A DNA stretch of 64,000 nucleotides from the NCBI RefSeq assembly GCF_004353915.1, contig NZ_SMRP01000004.1, positions 294,582 to 358,581 on the forward strand, in the 5' to 3' direction. Below the pieces are notes generated by a model, which was not told the origin of the DNA, did not search any database, and saw only the letters and a list, made by a program, of their open reading frames with translations. This DNA comes from Paraburkholderia silviterrae (GTDB lineage Bacteria; Pseudomonadota; Gammaproteobacteria; Burkholderiales; Burkholderiaceae). The translations under genes and the position numbers were made by a program. Shown here in pieces: positions 9,452 through 19,426 of the stretch (position 1 is the first letter of the stretch; each line of letters starts with the position of its first letter).

Positions 9452-12400
9452 ATGCTCCCTTCGCTGCTCGCAAGAGACATTCAGACTGGTCTGAAACAGT
9501 TCCTCATATCGGCGTATGAGCCGGCCGATTCGTTCACTCATGGCCTGATGAGCCGCTTTGTCGAGGGCGAGGACAACTGGCTCAAGGGTCCCTATGTGCA
9601 GATTGGCCTTCCCTTCAGCATTGGTACGGCTGGCCATAAATTCTTCACGAGCTTCGACACCCAGTACGAGGGCTTCAGCCATCAAGAAAGGGCTTGGGAG
9701 CGACTGTCCAGTGACCGCAAAGCGCTGAGCGCACTGGTTGCCACCGGCACCGGTAGCGGAAAAACCGAGTGTTTTTTGTACCCAGTGCTCGACCACTGTG
9801 CCCGCGCCCGCGCGGAGGGCGAGGCAGGCATCAAGGCACTGGTCATCTACCCGATGAATGCACTTGCGTCCGACCAAGCGCGTCGTATTGCTGAACAGGT
9901 CGCGAAGGTGACCGCGTTTGCCGGATTGCGCGTAGGTCTGTACGTCGGCGGTCAAGTTGCATCACCTGGAGAAGGAACCGTGATGACCCCGCACGGCGTC
10001 ATTACCGACCGCGAAACGCTACGCAAGAATCCGCCGGACATCTTGTTGACCAACTACAAGATGCTCGACTACCTGATGCTGCGCCCAAAAGACCGGCAAC
10101 TGTGGGCGTCTAACGCAGCGACCACGCTACGCTACGTGGTGGTCGATGAGCTGCACACCTTCGACGGCGCCCAGGGCACGGACCTCGCGCTGCTGCTGCG
10201 CCGTCTGCGAGCGCGTTTGCAGATGCCGGAGAACCATCTCATCTGTGCGGGAACGTCTGCGACGCTTGGCGATGCTTCGGATACGAGTCCGCTGCGGCAG
10301 TACGCAGAAGAGGTGTTCGGCGTGGCTTTTCCGGAAGACTCGGTCATTACCGAAAGTCGCCAGTCGATGGACGAGTTTCTGGGCGATTCGACGGTCGATT
10401 ACATGTTCGCCTATCGCCCGGAGGTGATGGAACATCTCAACCCGACACGCTATGCCAAGCCCGAGGAGGCTGTAGCGACGTGGTTTCCGCTGTTTTTTCT
10501 GGGCACTGCCGAGCTGCCGGATGTTCGCAATGCCGAATGGCGCCAGAAACTCGGGACGCTCCTCAAGCGCCACCAGTTGTTCGTCAACCTGCTTAGGCTC
10601 GCTAAAGACGGAACCGTCAGCTATCGGGAACTGACCGACGCCTTCGCACGCAGCATGCCGGCGGCGAGCAGCGACGATGTTGGCAAGGTTACCGATGCAC
10701 TGCTCGTACTGGTTGCATGGGCTCGCCGCGAGCACGACCTGCCATTGGTCACGCTTCGCATCCAGCTCTGGATACGGGAGCTACGCCGCATGGTTGGCAA
10801 GCTCAGTACCGTGCCGGAGGAAATTCAGCTACACAGTGAGCGCGACTTGCCGGGCGAACGTGATGGCGTCTATTTGCCTATGGTGCAATGTAGCCAGTGC
10901 CGCACCACGGGGTGGCTGTCCCGACTGGTCGAAGGCAGCTCGCGTCTTTCCGTCAAACCCGACGAGATTTACAACACATGGTTTGACCGTCGGCCTGAGG
11001 CCACGCGGCTCTATGCCGCCGAGAGCGTTGGTCGCAGTCATGTCGAGGGCGTCCCAGCACGCGTGTGCGTGTCGTGCGGAACCATACAGCAGTCTCGAGA
11101 TGCGTGCGTCGCGTGCGGCTACCAGGAGTTGCTGGACGTCTTCCGAGTCACGGCCAAGCGCACCCAGATGCGTGGCGAGGCCCAGTTCACGCTGCACGAC
11201 ACGACGTGCCCGGCTTGTGGCGAGGACGACAAGCTGCTGCTCCTTGGTGCCAGAAACGCGACGCTGGGTTCCCAGGTAGTGGAATCGAGCTGGGCAAGCG
11301 TCTTCAACGACGACAAGAAGCTCATCGCGTTCTCGGATTCCGTGCAGGACGCCGCCCACCGCGCTGGGTTCTTCGGCGCACGGACATACATGAACAACGT
11401 TCGAACGGCCCTGGCCCATGTGATGGATGAGCTTCAGCAGCCGGTTATCCCATGGAGCTTGTTCCTGGACGAGGTGGAGACGCGTTTCGGCACCGAAGGT
11501 TCGGTGCTGTACATGTCGCCGGAGACGGTGGTCTCGGAATTCATCGCGCCGAACATGACGTGGCAGCGAGACTGGGCAGTGGAACTGTTGCAGCATCAGC
11601 GCCTGCCGAACGAGAGCAAGCTGCCTGCGCGTGTAAAAAAACGCTTCCTCTGGCAGGCCTACAGCGAGATGACATACCACAGCCAGCGCGGGCGCACGCT
11701 TGAGCGGATTGGTAAGGCTGTGCTGTCGGTACCTTGGGCAGATGTCGAGGCTGTGGCGAGAAGGCTGACACCATCGTTGCGTGAGCAGTACGGTGTGCAT
11801 GGGCTGGAAGTGCAGACTGTGACCCAGTGGCTGTGGGGCATGCTCACGCACATGCGTCGCCGTGGCGCCGTCATGCACCCCGAACTTGCCACCTACGCTG
11901 GCGACGGTAAGACCTATGCATTGAGTTTTTTGGGCGGACGTGCAGAATGGATGCCGAGGATGGGGGAATTTACGGCACGGCCAATATTCCTGACCCTCGG
12001 CAAGCAGAGCGGATTCGACAAGCTTACGGGCACGCGGCGGTCCACGTGGTACGACCGCTGGGCGTACGTTGTGCTGGGGCGCGATACGCTCCTGCCAAAC
12101 GGTATTGCTCCAGACCTGTGCAAGGACGCCCTCTGTGCGATGCGCGACGCGGGCCTGCTGGTGATGACATCCCATCACCAAGGTGATACCTGGGCGCTGA
12201 ATCCTGACCGTCTCGCGCTGTATTTGGATGTCTCGTTCATTGCAACCAAGGGCAGCAAGCGGCACCTGTCCGTCCCGCGCGAGTTCGCCGAGCATCTCAT
12301 CGGTATGCCGTGCCTCGATGCCCCGGAATCGACCTACGAAGTGCCGGTGCCGGATGCCGCGAACTGGTGGGTCAAGCGCTTTAGCCAGGGCGACTTGCGT

Positions 12401-15400
12401 CGGGTCATCGCCGCCGAACATACCGGCCTGCTCGAGCGCAAGGAGCGTGAGGACCTTGAAGGCCGGTTCAAAAGCAGGCAACCAAAGCCCTGGTACGAAA
12501 ACCTGCTTTCTGCCACGCCGACCCTCGAGATGGGCGTCGACATCGGCGACCTCTCGTCCGTGATGCTGTGTTCGGTGCCGCCGAACCAGGCAAGTTTTCT
12601 GCAGCGCATCGGTCGCGCAGGGCGCCGTGACGGCAACGCGATGGCCACGACGCTTGCCGACGGCAACAGCCCGCATGACCTGTACTTCTTTGCCGAAACC
12701 GGCGAGATGCTCGGTGGCGAGGTGGCGCCGCCGGGCGTGTTTCTGGGAGCTGCAGAGGTTCTGCGTCGCCAGTTGTTTGCCTTCTGCATGGATGACTGGG
12801 TGGCAAGCCTGACCAATACGGCAGCTCTACCGGAGAAGACTTCGCAGGCACTCGATGCGATGGAGCAGGCAAAGCAGGACCGTTTCCCGTACGTGCTGTC
12901 CGAATATGTGCTGCAGCACGAGCAGCGACTGTTCGACGGTTTTATTAGCCTGCTCCCGGATGCTGTCAGGAATAACGGCGCAGTCTGTGGACGGCTTGCT
13001 GACTTCATGCAGGGGCAGGGTGAGTCCGATGGCCTGCGAGCAAGACTGATTAAGTCCTTGACCGAATTGATGGAAGAACGGCGCGACTATAAGAAGCGCA
13101 AGGACGACCTCGACAAGCGCAAGGGCAAACTCCAACAGCGACCGCAGGATGACGCGACGCGGGAGGAAATCGACCAGTTGCTCCGCGAGCGAGATAAGCA
13201 GCTGGAACTCATCAAGGAAATCAACGGACGCGACCTGCTCAACACGCTGACTGACGCGGGCCTGATACCGAACTACGCGTTCCCTGAGGCCGGCATCGAA
13301 CTGAAATCCGTGCTGTGGCGCAGGCGTGGGTCCGACGAGCCGGGCCAGGGCGGGTATGTCACACTCAACACGCTCAAATATGAACGGCCGGCACAGTCGG
13401 CGCTGTCCGAATTCGCTCCGGAAAATCGTTTCTACGCGAACCAGCGCAGGGTCGAAGTCGACCAGATAAACATGAATCTGGCGAGCACTGAGCCCTGGCG
13501 TTTCTGCCCTTCATGCCATCACATGCAGAATCTGGTCGTCGAGCCGGACGTACACATGACCTGTCCGCGTTGTAACGATGCGATGTGGGGTGATGCAGCG
13601 CAGAAGCGAACGCTGTTGCGCTTCAGGCAAGCTATCGCAAACAGTAACGACATTGAGGTCCGCATCGACGACAGTGCCGAGGACCGTGAGCCGAAATATT
13701 ATGTTCGGCAACTGATGGCGGATTTTGGGCCAGGCAATGTCCGCAAGGCGTGGCAAATCAGTACCGGCCAGTTGCCGTTTGGCTTCGAGTTCATCGACCG
13801 TGTGACCTTCCGCGATGTCAATTTCGGCGAGCTCGCCAAGCCCGGTGAGAACTTCAAGGTGGCGGACAAGGTCTCGGCGCGACCCGGCTTCAAACTATGC
13901 CGCCACTGCGGCAAGGTTCAGAAGGCGCCAAGGCGCAATAGCGTCGCCGCGGAACAGAACCACAGCTTTGATTGCCAGAAGCGAGAAAGCAATGACCCTG
14001 CTGACTTGCTCGAGTGTTTGTACCTGTATCGCGAATTCGAATCTGAGGCGCTTCGCATCCTGGTCCCGTACACGAAGAACGGCGTTGATGAAGGGGTCGT
14101 CCAGTCCTTCATGGCCGCCGTTCAGTTGGGCCTGAAAAAGCGCTATGGCGGCAAGGTGGACCACCTGCGCATGGTGCTCCAGGACGAGCCTGGCAAGGAC
14201 GGTGGGCCACGTCGCTTCTACGTCATGCTGTACGACTCGGTCCCAGGCGGAACGGGGTACCTGCAGGAGTTGCTGGAGCAAGGCGCGAAGACGCTGGGTG
14301 ACGTGCTGCGTATGGCGTTGCAGGCCGTCACATCTTGCCCGTGCAACGACGACGCTGAAAAGGACGGTTGCTACCGCTGCGTCTACCAGTACCGCCTTGG
14401 CCGCAACATGGACCTGGTCTCACGCGACACGGCGAAGTCGGTCTTGGGTGAACTGGTTGGGGCGCTCGACAAGCTGCAAGCCGTCGAAACCATCTCCGAC
14501 ATATATATCAACCCGAATTTCGACTCGGTCCTTGAGGCCCGCTTTCTGGAGGGGCTCAAACGCCTCAGTGGTGTCGGGGACCTGCCGCTTATCAAGCTGG
14601 TCCAGGACGTGGTCAACGGCAAGGCGGGATACGTGCTCGAGGTTGGCAGCCAGCGCTACCGGATTGAACCGCAGTGCAATCTGGGTAGCGACGACGGGGT
14701 GGCGATACCCAGCAAGCCGGACTTCGTCATCTGGCCTTGGGCTACGTCAACCAGACGCCGGCCAATCGCGGTGTTCTGCGATGGCTGGACGGACCATCAG
14801 AACTGCGTGCGCGACGACGCGGCCAAACGTAGCGCCATCGTGGCGAGTGGCCGTTATTGGGTCTGGTCAGTAACGCACAACGATGTCGCCTCTGCGCTCA
14901 AGGGCGAACTCAACACCGACCTCGATTCACCGCTAGAATCGATGGGCCGCCACGATGGCAAGGTGGCCCCGGCGAGCGTTCCCCGGGCGCAGGAAAAGGC
15001 ATTTACCCACCATGCGCTAGCCCGCCTGCTTGCATGGCTCGCCTCGCCCGCGTCACAGGAAGACGACCAGGGACTCAAACAGTTGCAGCGTAATGCGTTG
15101 TGGCTGGGTTTCCTGATGGTGCCGAACGACCCTGACGACCGTGCTGCGTGTGAGCACGCAAAAGCTCAATGGGTAGAACGCCTGCCTGAGCATGTACGGG
15201 CAGCCGGCAATGGATTTGCGCCGAGCGTATCGAAATCGCGGGACGCGCAATGTCGCTATTTCGGCAACTGGCCGCTGGTCATTGCCAAAACTGGGCTTGA
15301 AGCGCCATCTGGCTGGTCTGCACCCGGTGTACTGGTCCTGGAGGACATTAGCGTCGAGAGTAAGGAGGCCTTGCATACGGCCTGGCGTCAGTGGCTACAC

Positions 15401-15871
15401 GTGTTCAACACGACCCAGACGTTGCCGGCGATGTGGCTCGTGACGACTTCCGGACTGGATGCGCATGATTACGATGTCCTGAGTCCGTCTGCAGCAGAAG
15501 GCGTCCTACCAGCCCAGCCGACTGCTGCAACCGCGCTGGGTGGCGCCTGGCAGGAAGCACTGGGGCAGGCGCTCGATGAGATGAAGGCCGGGCTGCAGAA
15601 GCTGGCCGAGGACGGTGCACGGATACCGGAACTAGGCCTTGAGCTCACTGACGAGAAGGGCAAGGTCGTCGCGGATGCGGAACTTTGCTGGGTCAACCGG
15701 AAACTCGCCGTATTGCGCGATGACCAGGCTGACCTCGCCCAGGAGTGGGCAGCAGCGGGCTGGACAGTCTTGGTCCTTGATGAATCAATGACCAGCATTG
15801 ACGGGGGCGATTGGGTATCCGCCGTTGCCGTTAAGCTTGACCTCAACATGCCGAACGAGGAATCACAGTGA
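9452..15871 (+). CDS. Giant DEAD/DEAH helicase with DUF1998-type C-terminus (DruE/DrmA-DrmB-like)
   Basis: A 2139-aa superfamily 2 helicase. Walker A GTGSGKTE carries K104; motif II is DELH at 232-235; motif VI QRIGRAGRR lies at 1051-1059, so the two helicase lobes are about 800 residues apart. Between them are several zinc-ribbon Cys pairs (CSQC, CVSC, CVAC, CPAC). A second Cys cluster near 1628 (CPC...CYRC) followed by VYQYRLGRN is typical of DUF1998/MZB helicase-associated domains. From about 1757 the pattern PDF...FCDG...DDAAKRS...SG.YWVWSV resembles a Vsr/DUF559 PD-(D/E)XK fold. Size and architecture resemble Druantia DruE or a fusion of DISARM DrmA and DrmB. The gene overlaps the next one by 4 bases (GTGA). 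Confidence 0.85.
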   Translation: MLPSLLARDIQTGLKQFLISAYEPADSFTHGLMSRFVEGEDNWLKGPYVQIGLPFSIGTAGHKFFTSFDTQYEGFSHQERAWERLSSDRKALSALVATGTGSGKTECFLYPVLDHCARARAEGEAGIKALVIYPMNALASDQARRIAEQVAKVTAFAGLRVGLYVGGQVASPGEGTVMTPHGVITDRETLRKNPPDILLTNYKMLDYLMLRPKDRQLWASNAATTLRYVVVDELHTFDGAQGTDLALLLRRLRARLQMPENHLICAGTSATLGDASDTSPLRQYAEEVFGVAFPEDSVITESRQSMDEFLGDSTVDYMFAYRPEVMEHLNPTRYAKPEEAVATWFPLFFLGTAELPDVRNAEWRQKLGTLLKRHQLFVNLLRLAKDGTVSYRELTDAFARSMPAASSDDVGKVTDALLVLVAWARREHDLPLVTLRIQLWIRELRRMVGKLSTVPEEIQLHSERDLPGERDGVYLPMVQCSQCRTTGWLSRLVEGSSRLSVKPDEIYNTWFDRRPEATRLYAAESVGRSHVEGVPARVCVSCGTIQQSRDACVACGYQELLDVFRVTAKRTQMRGEAQFTLHDTTCPACGEDDKLLLLGARNATLGSQVVESSWASVFNDDKKLIAFSDSVQDAAHRAGFFGARTYMNNVRTALAHVMDELQQPVIPWSLFLDEVETRFGTEGSVLYMSPETVVSEFIAPNMTWQRDWAVELLQHQRLPNESKLPARVKKRFLWQAYSEMTYHSQRGRTLERIGKAVLSVPWADVEAVARRLTPSLREQYGVHGLEVQTVTQWLWGMLTHMRRRGAVMHPELATYAGDGKTYALSFLGGRAEWMPRMGEFTARPIFLTLGKQSGFDKLTGTRRSTWYDRWAYVVLGRDTLLPNGIAPDLCKDALCAMRDAGLLVMTSHHQGDTWALNPDRLALYLDVSFIATKGSKRHLSVPREFAEHLIGMPCLDAPESTYEVPVPDAANWWVKRFSQGDLRRVIAAEHTGLLERKEREDLEGRFKSRQPKPWYENLLSATPTLEMGVDIGDLSSVMLCSVPPNQASFLQRIGRAGRRDGNAMATTLADGNSPHDLYFFAETGEMLGGEVAPPGVFLGAAEVLRRQLFAFCMDDWVASLTNTAALPEKTSQALDAMEQAKQDRFPYVLSEYVLQHEQRLFDGFISLLPDAVRNNGAVCGRLADFMQGQGESDGLRARLIKSLTELMEERRDYKKRKDDLDKRKGKLQQRPQDDATREEIDQLLRERDKQLELIKEINGRDLLNTLTDAGLIPNYAFPEAGIELKSVLWRRRGSDEPGQGGYVTLNTLKYERPAQSALSEFAPENRFYANQRRVEVDQINMNLASTEPWRFCPSCHHMQNLVVEPDVHMTCPRCNDAMWGDAAQKRTLLRFRQAIANSNDIEVRIDDSAEDREPKYYVRQLMADFGPGNVRKAWQISTGQLPFGFEFIDRVTFRDVNFGELAKPGENFKVADKVSARPGFKLCRHCGKVQKAPRRNSVAAEQNHSFDCQKRESNDPADLLECLYLYREFESEALRILVPYTKNGVDEGVVQSFMAAVQLGLKKRYGGKVDHLRMVLQDEPGKDGGPRRFYVMLYDSVPGGTGYLQELLEQGAKTLGDVLRMALQAVTSCPCNDDAEKDGCYRCVYQYRLGRNMDLVSRDTAKSVLGELVGALDKLQAVETISDIYINPNFDSVLEARFLEGLKRLSGVGDLPLIKLVQDVVNGKAGYVLEVGSQRYRIEPQCNLGSDDGVAIPSKPDFVIWPWATSTRRRPIAVFCDGWTDHQNCVRDDAAKRSAIVASGRYWVWSVTHNDVASALKGELNTDLDSPLESMGRHDGKVAPASVPRAQEKAFTHHALARLLAWLASPASQEDDQGLKQLQRNALWLGFLMVPNDPDDRAACEHAKAQWVERLPEHVRAAGNGFAPSVSKSRDAQCRYFGNWPLVIAKTGLEAPSGWSAPGVLVLEDISVESKEALHTAWRQWLHVFNTTQTLPAMWLVTTSGLDAHDYDVLSPSAAEGVLPAQPTAATALGGAWQEALGQALDEMKAGLQKLAEDGARIPELGLELTDEKGKVVADAELCWVNRKLAVLRDDQADLAQEWAAAGWTVLVLDESMTSIDGGDWVSAVAVKLDLNMPNEESQ

Positions 15872-17964
15872 GTCTGAAGCCGAAAGTTGCCCTGAGCAGC
15901 GAATTTCTGGCACAGCTGGCGAAGCTGCCATCCAGCATCCATACGAAGGTTCTGAAATGGGCCATCGGGTTTCAGACCAACCCGACAAGTTCTGGTACCA
16001 ACTACGAGAACATCAAGGATGCGCGTGACCCCAACTTGAAGTCCGTTCGCGTGGATGGTGACTGGCGCGGCATCGTCTTCAAGCCGTCGTCCGGTGATGT
16101 CTACGTGTTGCTCTACGTTGGTCCCCATGACGAAGCATACCGCTGGGCAGAAAACCGCAAGCTCACCATCAACCCGGTTACCGGTGCGATGCAGTTGATA
16201 ACCCTCGAGCATGTGAAAGAGCACGCGCCGGCGAGTGAAGTCACGCAGCCTGCTGAACCGGCACTGACAAGCGCGGTGCAGGCCGCGCCGCCGCTCTTTA
16301 CCGCGCTCGACGACCGGGAACTGATGAGTCTTGGGGTTCCCCAGGAGCTGCTGGGACCAGTGCGTTCGATTGCCAGCGACACCGAACTCGATGCAATGCA
16401 GGACCGTCTGCCTGTCGAAGCGTACGAGGGACTGTTTCTCCTCGCGGCGGGTGATACGGTCTCACAGGTTCTGACCGCGCGAGAAAGCCGCATCGACAAA
16501 GTCGTCGATACCGAAGACTTTGCGACAGCGCTGAATACGCCGGAGTCACAGTCGCGGTTCGTCGTCGTCGACGACGAAAACCTCGCGGCCATCCTGAACG
16601 CGCCACTCGTGCAGTGGCGCATCTTCCTGCATCCGTCGCAGCGCAAGCTCGCCGAGGGTGACCGTAGCGGCCCAGTTCGTGTACTGGGCGGCGCGGGCAC
16701 TGGCAAGACGGTGCTTGCAATGCATCGTGCCAAGTGGCTTGCCGAGAACCGCTCCAGTGATGCGCAGAAAGTCCTCTTCACCACATTTACGCGTAACCTT
16801 GCGACCGACATTGAGCAGAACCTGCGCACGCTGTGCAGCGCCGCGACGCTCGAAAAACTGGAAATACGAAACCTCGATGCCTGGGTGCATGGCTTCATGA
16901 GAAGCAACAAGCTCGAACACCGTATCGTGTATGAGCGACAGCAGGACGGCCCCCGGCAGGCTTGGGAAGCAGCTCTCGCCGTGAAAGACAGCAGCCTCGA
17001 CCTGCCGGAAAATTTCTATGAGCAGGAGCTTGAAAAGGTCATCCTTGCTCAGGGGATTACAACCCTTGACGAGTACCGGAAGGCGCGCCGCACTGGTCGT
17101 GGGGTGCTGCTCAGCCGCGCGAAGCGTGATGCAGTTTGGCCCGTCTTCGACGAGTACCGCGGCCAGCTCGCCTCCCGCAAGCTCAAGGAAGTGGACGACG
17201 CATACCGTGAGGTGACGTCAATGCTTGACGCGGACAATTCGCTCGCCCCGACTTACAGCGCCATCGTCGTCGATGAGACGCAGGATTTTGGCCCACAGGC
17301 GCTGAGATTGCTGCGAGCGATGATTTCCGAAGGGCCGAACGACCTGTTCTTTGTTGGCGATGGCCACCAGCGCATCTACAGCCGTCACCGGGCGGCGATG
17401 AGCAAATGTGGCATCGATATTCGTGGGCGTTCCAGGAAGCTCTACATCAACTACCGGACGACAGACGAAATCCGTCGGAAGGCGGTCGCGTTGCTTGAGG
17501 GCGTGGAAGTCGATGACCTCGACGATGGCCAGGACGAGTCGGGCCGGTACCGGTCGCTCACCCACGGACCTGCGCCAGTCGAAGTTCAAGTCGTTGGAAT
17601 GGAGGAGGCGGGTGAGAAAGTCCGCGAATTCCTGCATCAGTGGCCAAAGGCGGAGGATGGCCAGTCACCTCACAGCTATTGTGTGGTGGCCTCCAGCGAA
17701 AAGAGCCGAGACACGCTCGCACTCCTGCTGCAAAAGGCCGGCGAGCGGACCGTCACGATTACCGCGCAGAGCAATCACACCGAAGAACAAGACGTGGTGC
17801 ACATGGCCACGATGCATCGGGCGAAGGGCCTAGAGTTCGACTATGTCGCCGTTGTGGCTCCTGGTTCGTACGTCGGGGAGCAGAGCGAAGATAGCAATCG
17901 AAGACAGTTGCTCTATGTGGCGCTGACGCGAGCGAAGCGTGGGGCAATTCTGGTGTTGTGCTGA
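15868..17964 (+). CDS. RelE/ParE-like domain fused to UvrD-type SF1 helicase
   Basis: A 698-aa protein with a GTG start overlapping the preceding stop and GAGGA upstream, so it is translationally coupled to the giant helicase. Residues about 5-100 look like a RelE/ParE-type domain (small alpha/beta fold, SVRVDGDWRGIVFK strand pattern). The helicase part has Walker A GGAGTGKT (K280), motif II VDETQDF (D469), NYRTTDEIR, TMHRAKGLEFD and the motif VI block LLYVALTRAKRG. It is therefore a superfamily 1A, 3'-5' translocating helicase. The Q-TQ type of SF1 protein with a toxin-like head is known from scattered genomes, but I do not know it as a fixed part of DISARM or Druantia. It may act as the motor or the RNA/DNA-cleaving effector of this operon. 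Confidence 0.8.
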   Translation: MSLKPKVALSSEFLAQLAKLPSSIHTKVLKWAIGFQTNPTSSGTNYENIKDARDPNLKSVRVDGDWRGIVFKPSSGDVYVLLYVGPHDEAYRWAENRKLTINPVTGAMQLITLEHVKEHAPASEVTQPAEPALTSAVQAAPPLFTALDDRELMSLGVPQELLGPVRSIASDTELDAMQDRLPVEAYEGLFLLAAGDTVSQVLTARESRIDKVVDTEDFATALNTPESQSRFVVVDDENLAAILNAPLVQWRIFLHPSQRKLAEGDRSGPVRVLGGAGTGKTVLAMHRAKWLAENRSSDAQKVLFTTFTRNLATDIEQNLRTLCSAATLEKLEIRNLDAWVHGFMRSNKLEHRIVYERQQDGPRQAWEAALAVKDSSLDLPENFYEQELEKVILAQGITTLDEYRKARRTGRGVLLSRAKRDAVWPVFDEYRGQLASRKLKEVDDAYREVTSMLDADNSLAPTYSAIVVDETQDFGPQALRLLRAMISEGPNDLFFVGDGHQRIYSRHRAAMSKCGIDIRGRSRKLYINYRTTDEIRRKAVALLEGVEVDDLDDGQDESGRYRSLTHGPAPVEVQVVGMEEAGEKVREFLHQWPKAEDGQSPHSYCVVASSEKSRDTLALLLQKAGERTVTITAQSNHTEEQDVVHMATMHRAKGLEFDYVAVVAPGSYVGEQSEDSNRRQLLYVALTRAKRGAILVLC

Positions 17965-18257
17965 TTGAAGCCAGGCTCAAAGCATTGGTATCCCTCATGA
18001 AGGTCGAGTCTGTGCTTGTGGTCAGGCGAACCGCGTTTTGTCACTTCTTTCCTGATAACCGGTGTTCTCGTGGCTGTCACTCGGGCTCGCGCAGCAGTAG
18101 CTTACTTCGGGTGTGCGAGACCCCAGCCTTTGCCACGTGCGTGGTGACGGAGGGAGCCATGGCCGACGAACTTCCCGTCGGGCATCTCCTCATCGGACGC
18201 TGACTGTTGCCTCGGCGCGGTTGGCTGCGGTCGATGCCATAAAGTGATAAACGCCAA
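17965..18257. other. Gap between convergent genes
   Basis: Between the helicase stop and the 3' end of the minus-strand GIY-YIG-like ORF. I see no gene and no strong hairpin with a T-run. Confidence 0.4.
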
Positions 18258-18587
18258 TTAGGTGTGAAAGAGGTAAGTGCTGGAGCGTTTGAGTTCATAC
18301 TCGCGAGTCGTGGCCTCCCCTCTAACAGCGCATGGCAGCGTTCGGTACTGTATCCGCGAGATGTTCTGGAGGATGTAGTCCCGCAGCGGTGCGTTGTTAC
18401 GTGTCCCAGCGCCCAACGGGGACGGTAGTAGCGAGCTCATTCGCAATGCAACGTTGCCACCGCTGCCGCAATAAACGAGGGCTTCTTCATTGCGCAGTTC
18501 GTAGACACCTGGGCCAAATGGTGCGACGAGAATTCCAAAGCTGCGCGGGTCGGGGAAGCCCCGCCAGTCTGACCAGTCGGGTGCCAT
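18258..18587 (-). CDS. Small GIY-YIG-like nuclease domain protein
   Basis: A 109-aa ORF. The segment GPGVYELRN...LVYCGSGGNVALRMSSLLP fits the GIY-YIG core: G-V-Y for GIY, V-Y-C-G for YIG, then a conserved Arg (ALRM). The expected downstream Glu could be in GEATTREYELK. Such single-domain nucleases occur in mobile and defence regions and act on DNA ends or junctions. AGGA lies upstream of the ATG. It follows another minus-strand ORF by 46 bases, so the two may be co-transcribed. The family call rests on a short motif only. Confidence 0.6.
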   Translation of the reverse strand: MAPDWSDWRGFPDPRSFGILVAPFGPGVYELRNEEALVYCGSGGNVALRMSSLLPSPLGAGTRNNAPLRDYILQNISRIQYRTLPCAVRGEATTREYELKRSSTYLFHT

Positions 18588-18633
18588 GGGTGCGTCCTGT
18601 TGTTCGCTATAGCCTTCATGAAGAAGCCTGCTT

Positions 18634-19053
18634 TCAAAGGAAACGAATCCGGGTCGTCACCTGCTCCCACTTAATGGGCCCGATTCTCTGCAACTCCTGC
18701 ATCAGGCGCCGCCGTAAGCGTCCGAGGGACTTGCGAGCATCGTCGACAGTCGCACAGTCCTTCTGCAAATACCAGTAGCTATCTGCGGCAATTGCTTCCA
18801 ATTCTGACAAAGCATAGCGCCCGGTCTGCACTTCGAGAGCGAGACGCCGCACTTCCTCAAGTGGATGGCGGTGCCAGATACGTCGTAGCTCCTCGTCCAG
18901 CGGGGTTACAAACGGGGGAAGTCCGTACCTGCAACGTTCCGCGCGCGCTCGCCGCTCGCGGTGCCATGGAACGTCAGCGGTCGGCGGGTCCACAGATGGA
19001 CCCGAGGTGTGATTTCGGTCGCGCCTAGTGTGCTCGAGCCTGTAGACGCACAT
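18634..19053 (-). CDS. Hypothetical protein, 139 aa or shorter
   Basis: The C-terminal half (PLDEELRRIWHRHPLEEVRRLALEV and on to the end) has a protein-like alternation of helices with Leu and charged residues. The first ~40 residues are Arg-rich and may be read-through before the true start, so the gene could begin internally. It lies directly upstream of the GIY-YIG-like ORF on the same strand. I recognise no family and no catalytic motif. Confidence 0.45.
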   Translation of the reverse strand: MCVYRLEHTRRDRNHTSGPSVDPPTADVPWHRERRARAERCRYGLPPFVTPLDEELRRIWHRHPLEEVRRLALEVQTGRYALSELEAIAADSYWYLQKDCATVDDARKSLGRLRRRLMQELQRIGPIKWEQVTTRIRFL

Positions 19054-19360
19054 GTCGGCGCTGCCTTCAGTTTGAAACTGACGTCAACGCACCTCATGAA
19101 GAGCATTTTCCTTGACCGCCCGCTCCCACTGTAACCGTGCGAGGGAAGGGGCTCGCCGAAACTGCCGAACTACCTTTTACGACTTACCGCCCTCGTGCCG
19201 CGCTGAATGCTATCTGAAAGAATTTAGGCGGCTTCTTGAAGCGGGCTGCGGCAATTTTCAGTGACTGGCGGTTTATTCTCGGTAGAGAGGTGAAACTGGC
19301 CATTTCGCGGGCCATCATTTTTCACATTATGGGAATTTGGTGCGGGCGAAATTTTCTCGA
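19054..19360. other. Intergenic region upstream of the sigma-like gene
   Basis: No gene supported. It separates the minus-strand pair from the plus-strand sigma-like gene and becomes AT-rich towards 19320-19370, just before the conserved promoter-like motif. Confidence 0.4.
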
Positions 19361-19367
19361 AGTTTTT

Positions 19368-19394
19368 TTGCCGGTTTTTGGAAGTGGCTGCCAT
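19368..19394 (+). promoter_or_regulatory. Conserved promoter-like motif, copy upstream of sigma-like gene
   Basis: Contains TTGCCGGTTT followed by GCTGCCAT; the start of GCCGG (19370) and the start of GCTGCCAT (19387) are 17 bases apart. Three more copies with the same 17-base phase lie upstream of the ubiquitin-like operon (21103, 21219, 21333). A poly-T run precedes it. It sits 33 bases before the chosen ATG, the right distance for a promoter of this gene, suggesting autoregulation. Confidence 0.6.
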
Positions 19395-19426
19395 TAGTCA
19401 ATATCAGGCGCTTGAGGGGAGGCCAT

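Noticed and set aside
18332..18778. 148-codon plus-strand frame opposite the GIY-YIG-like ORF
   Set aside because: Cys/Arg-rich composition and no start signal; the minus-strand frame carries the motif.
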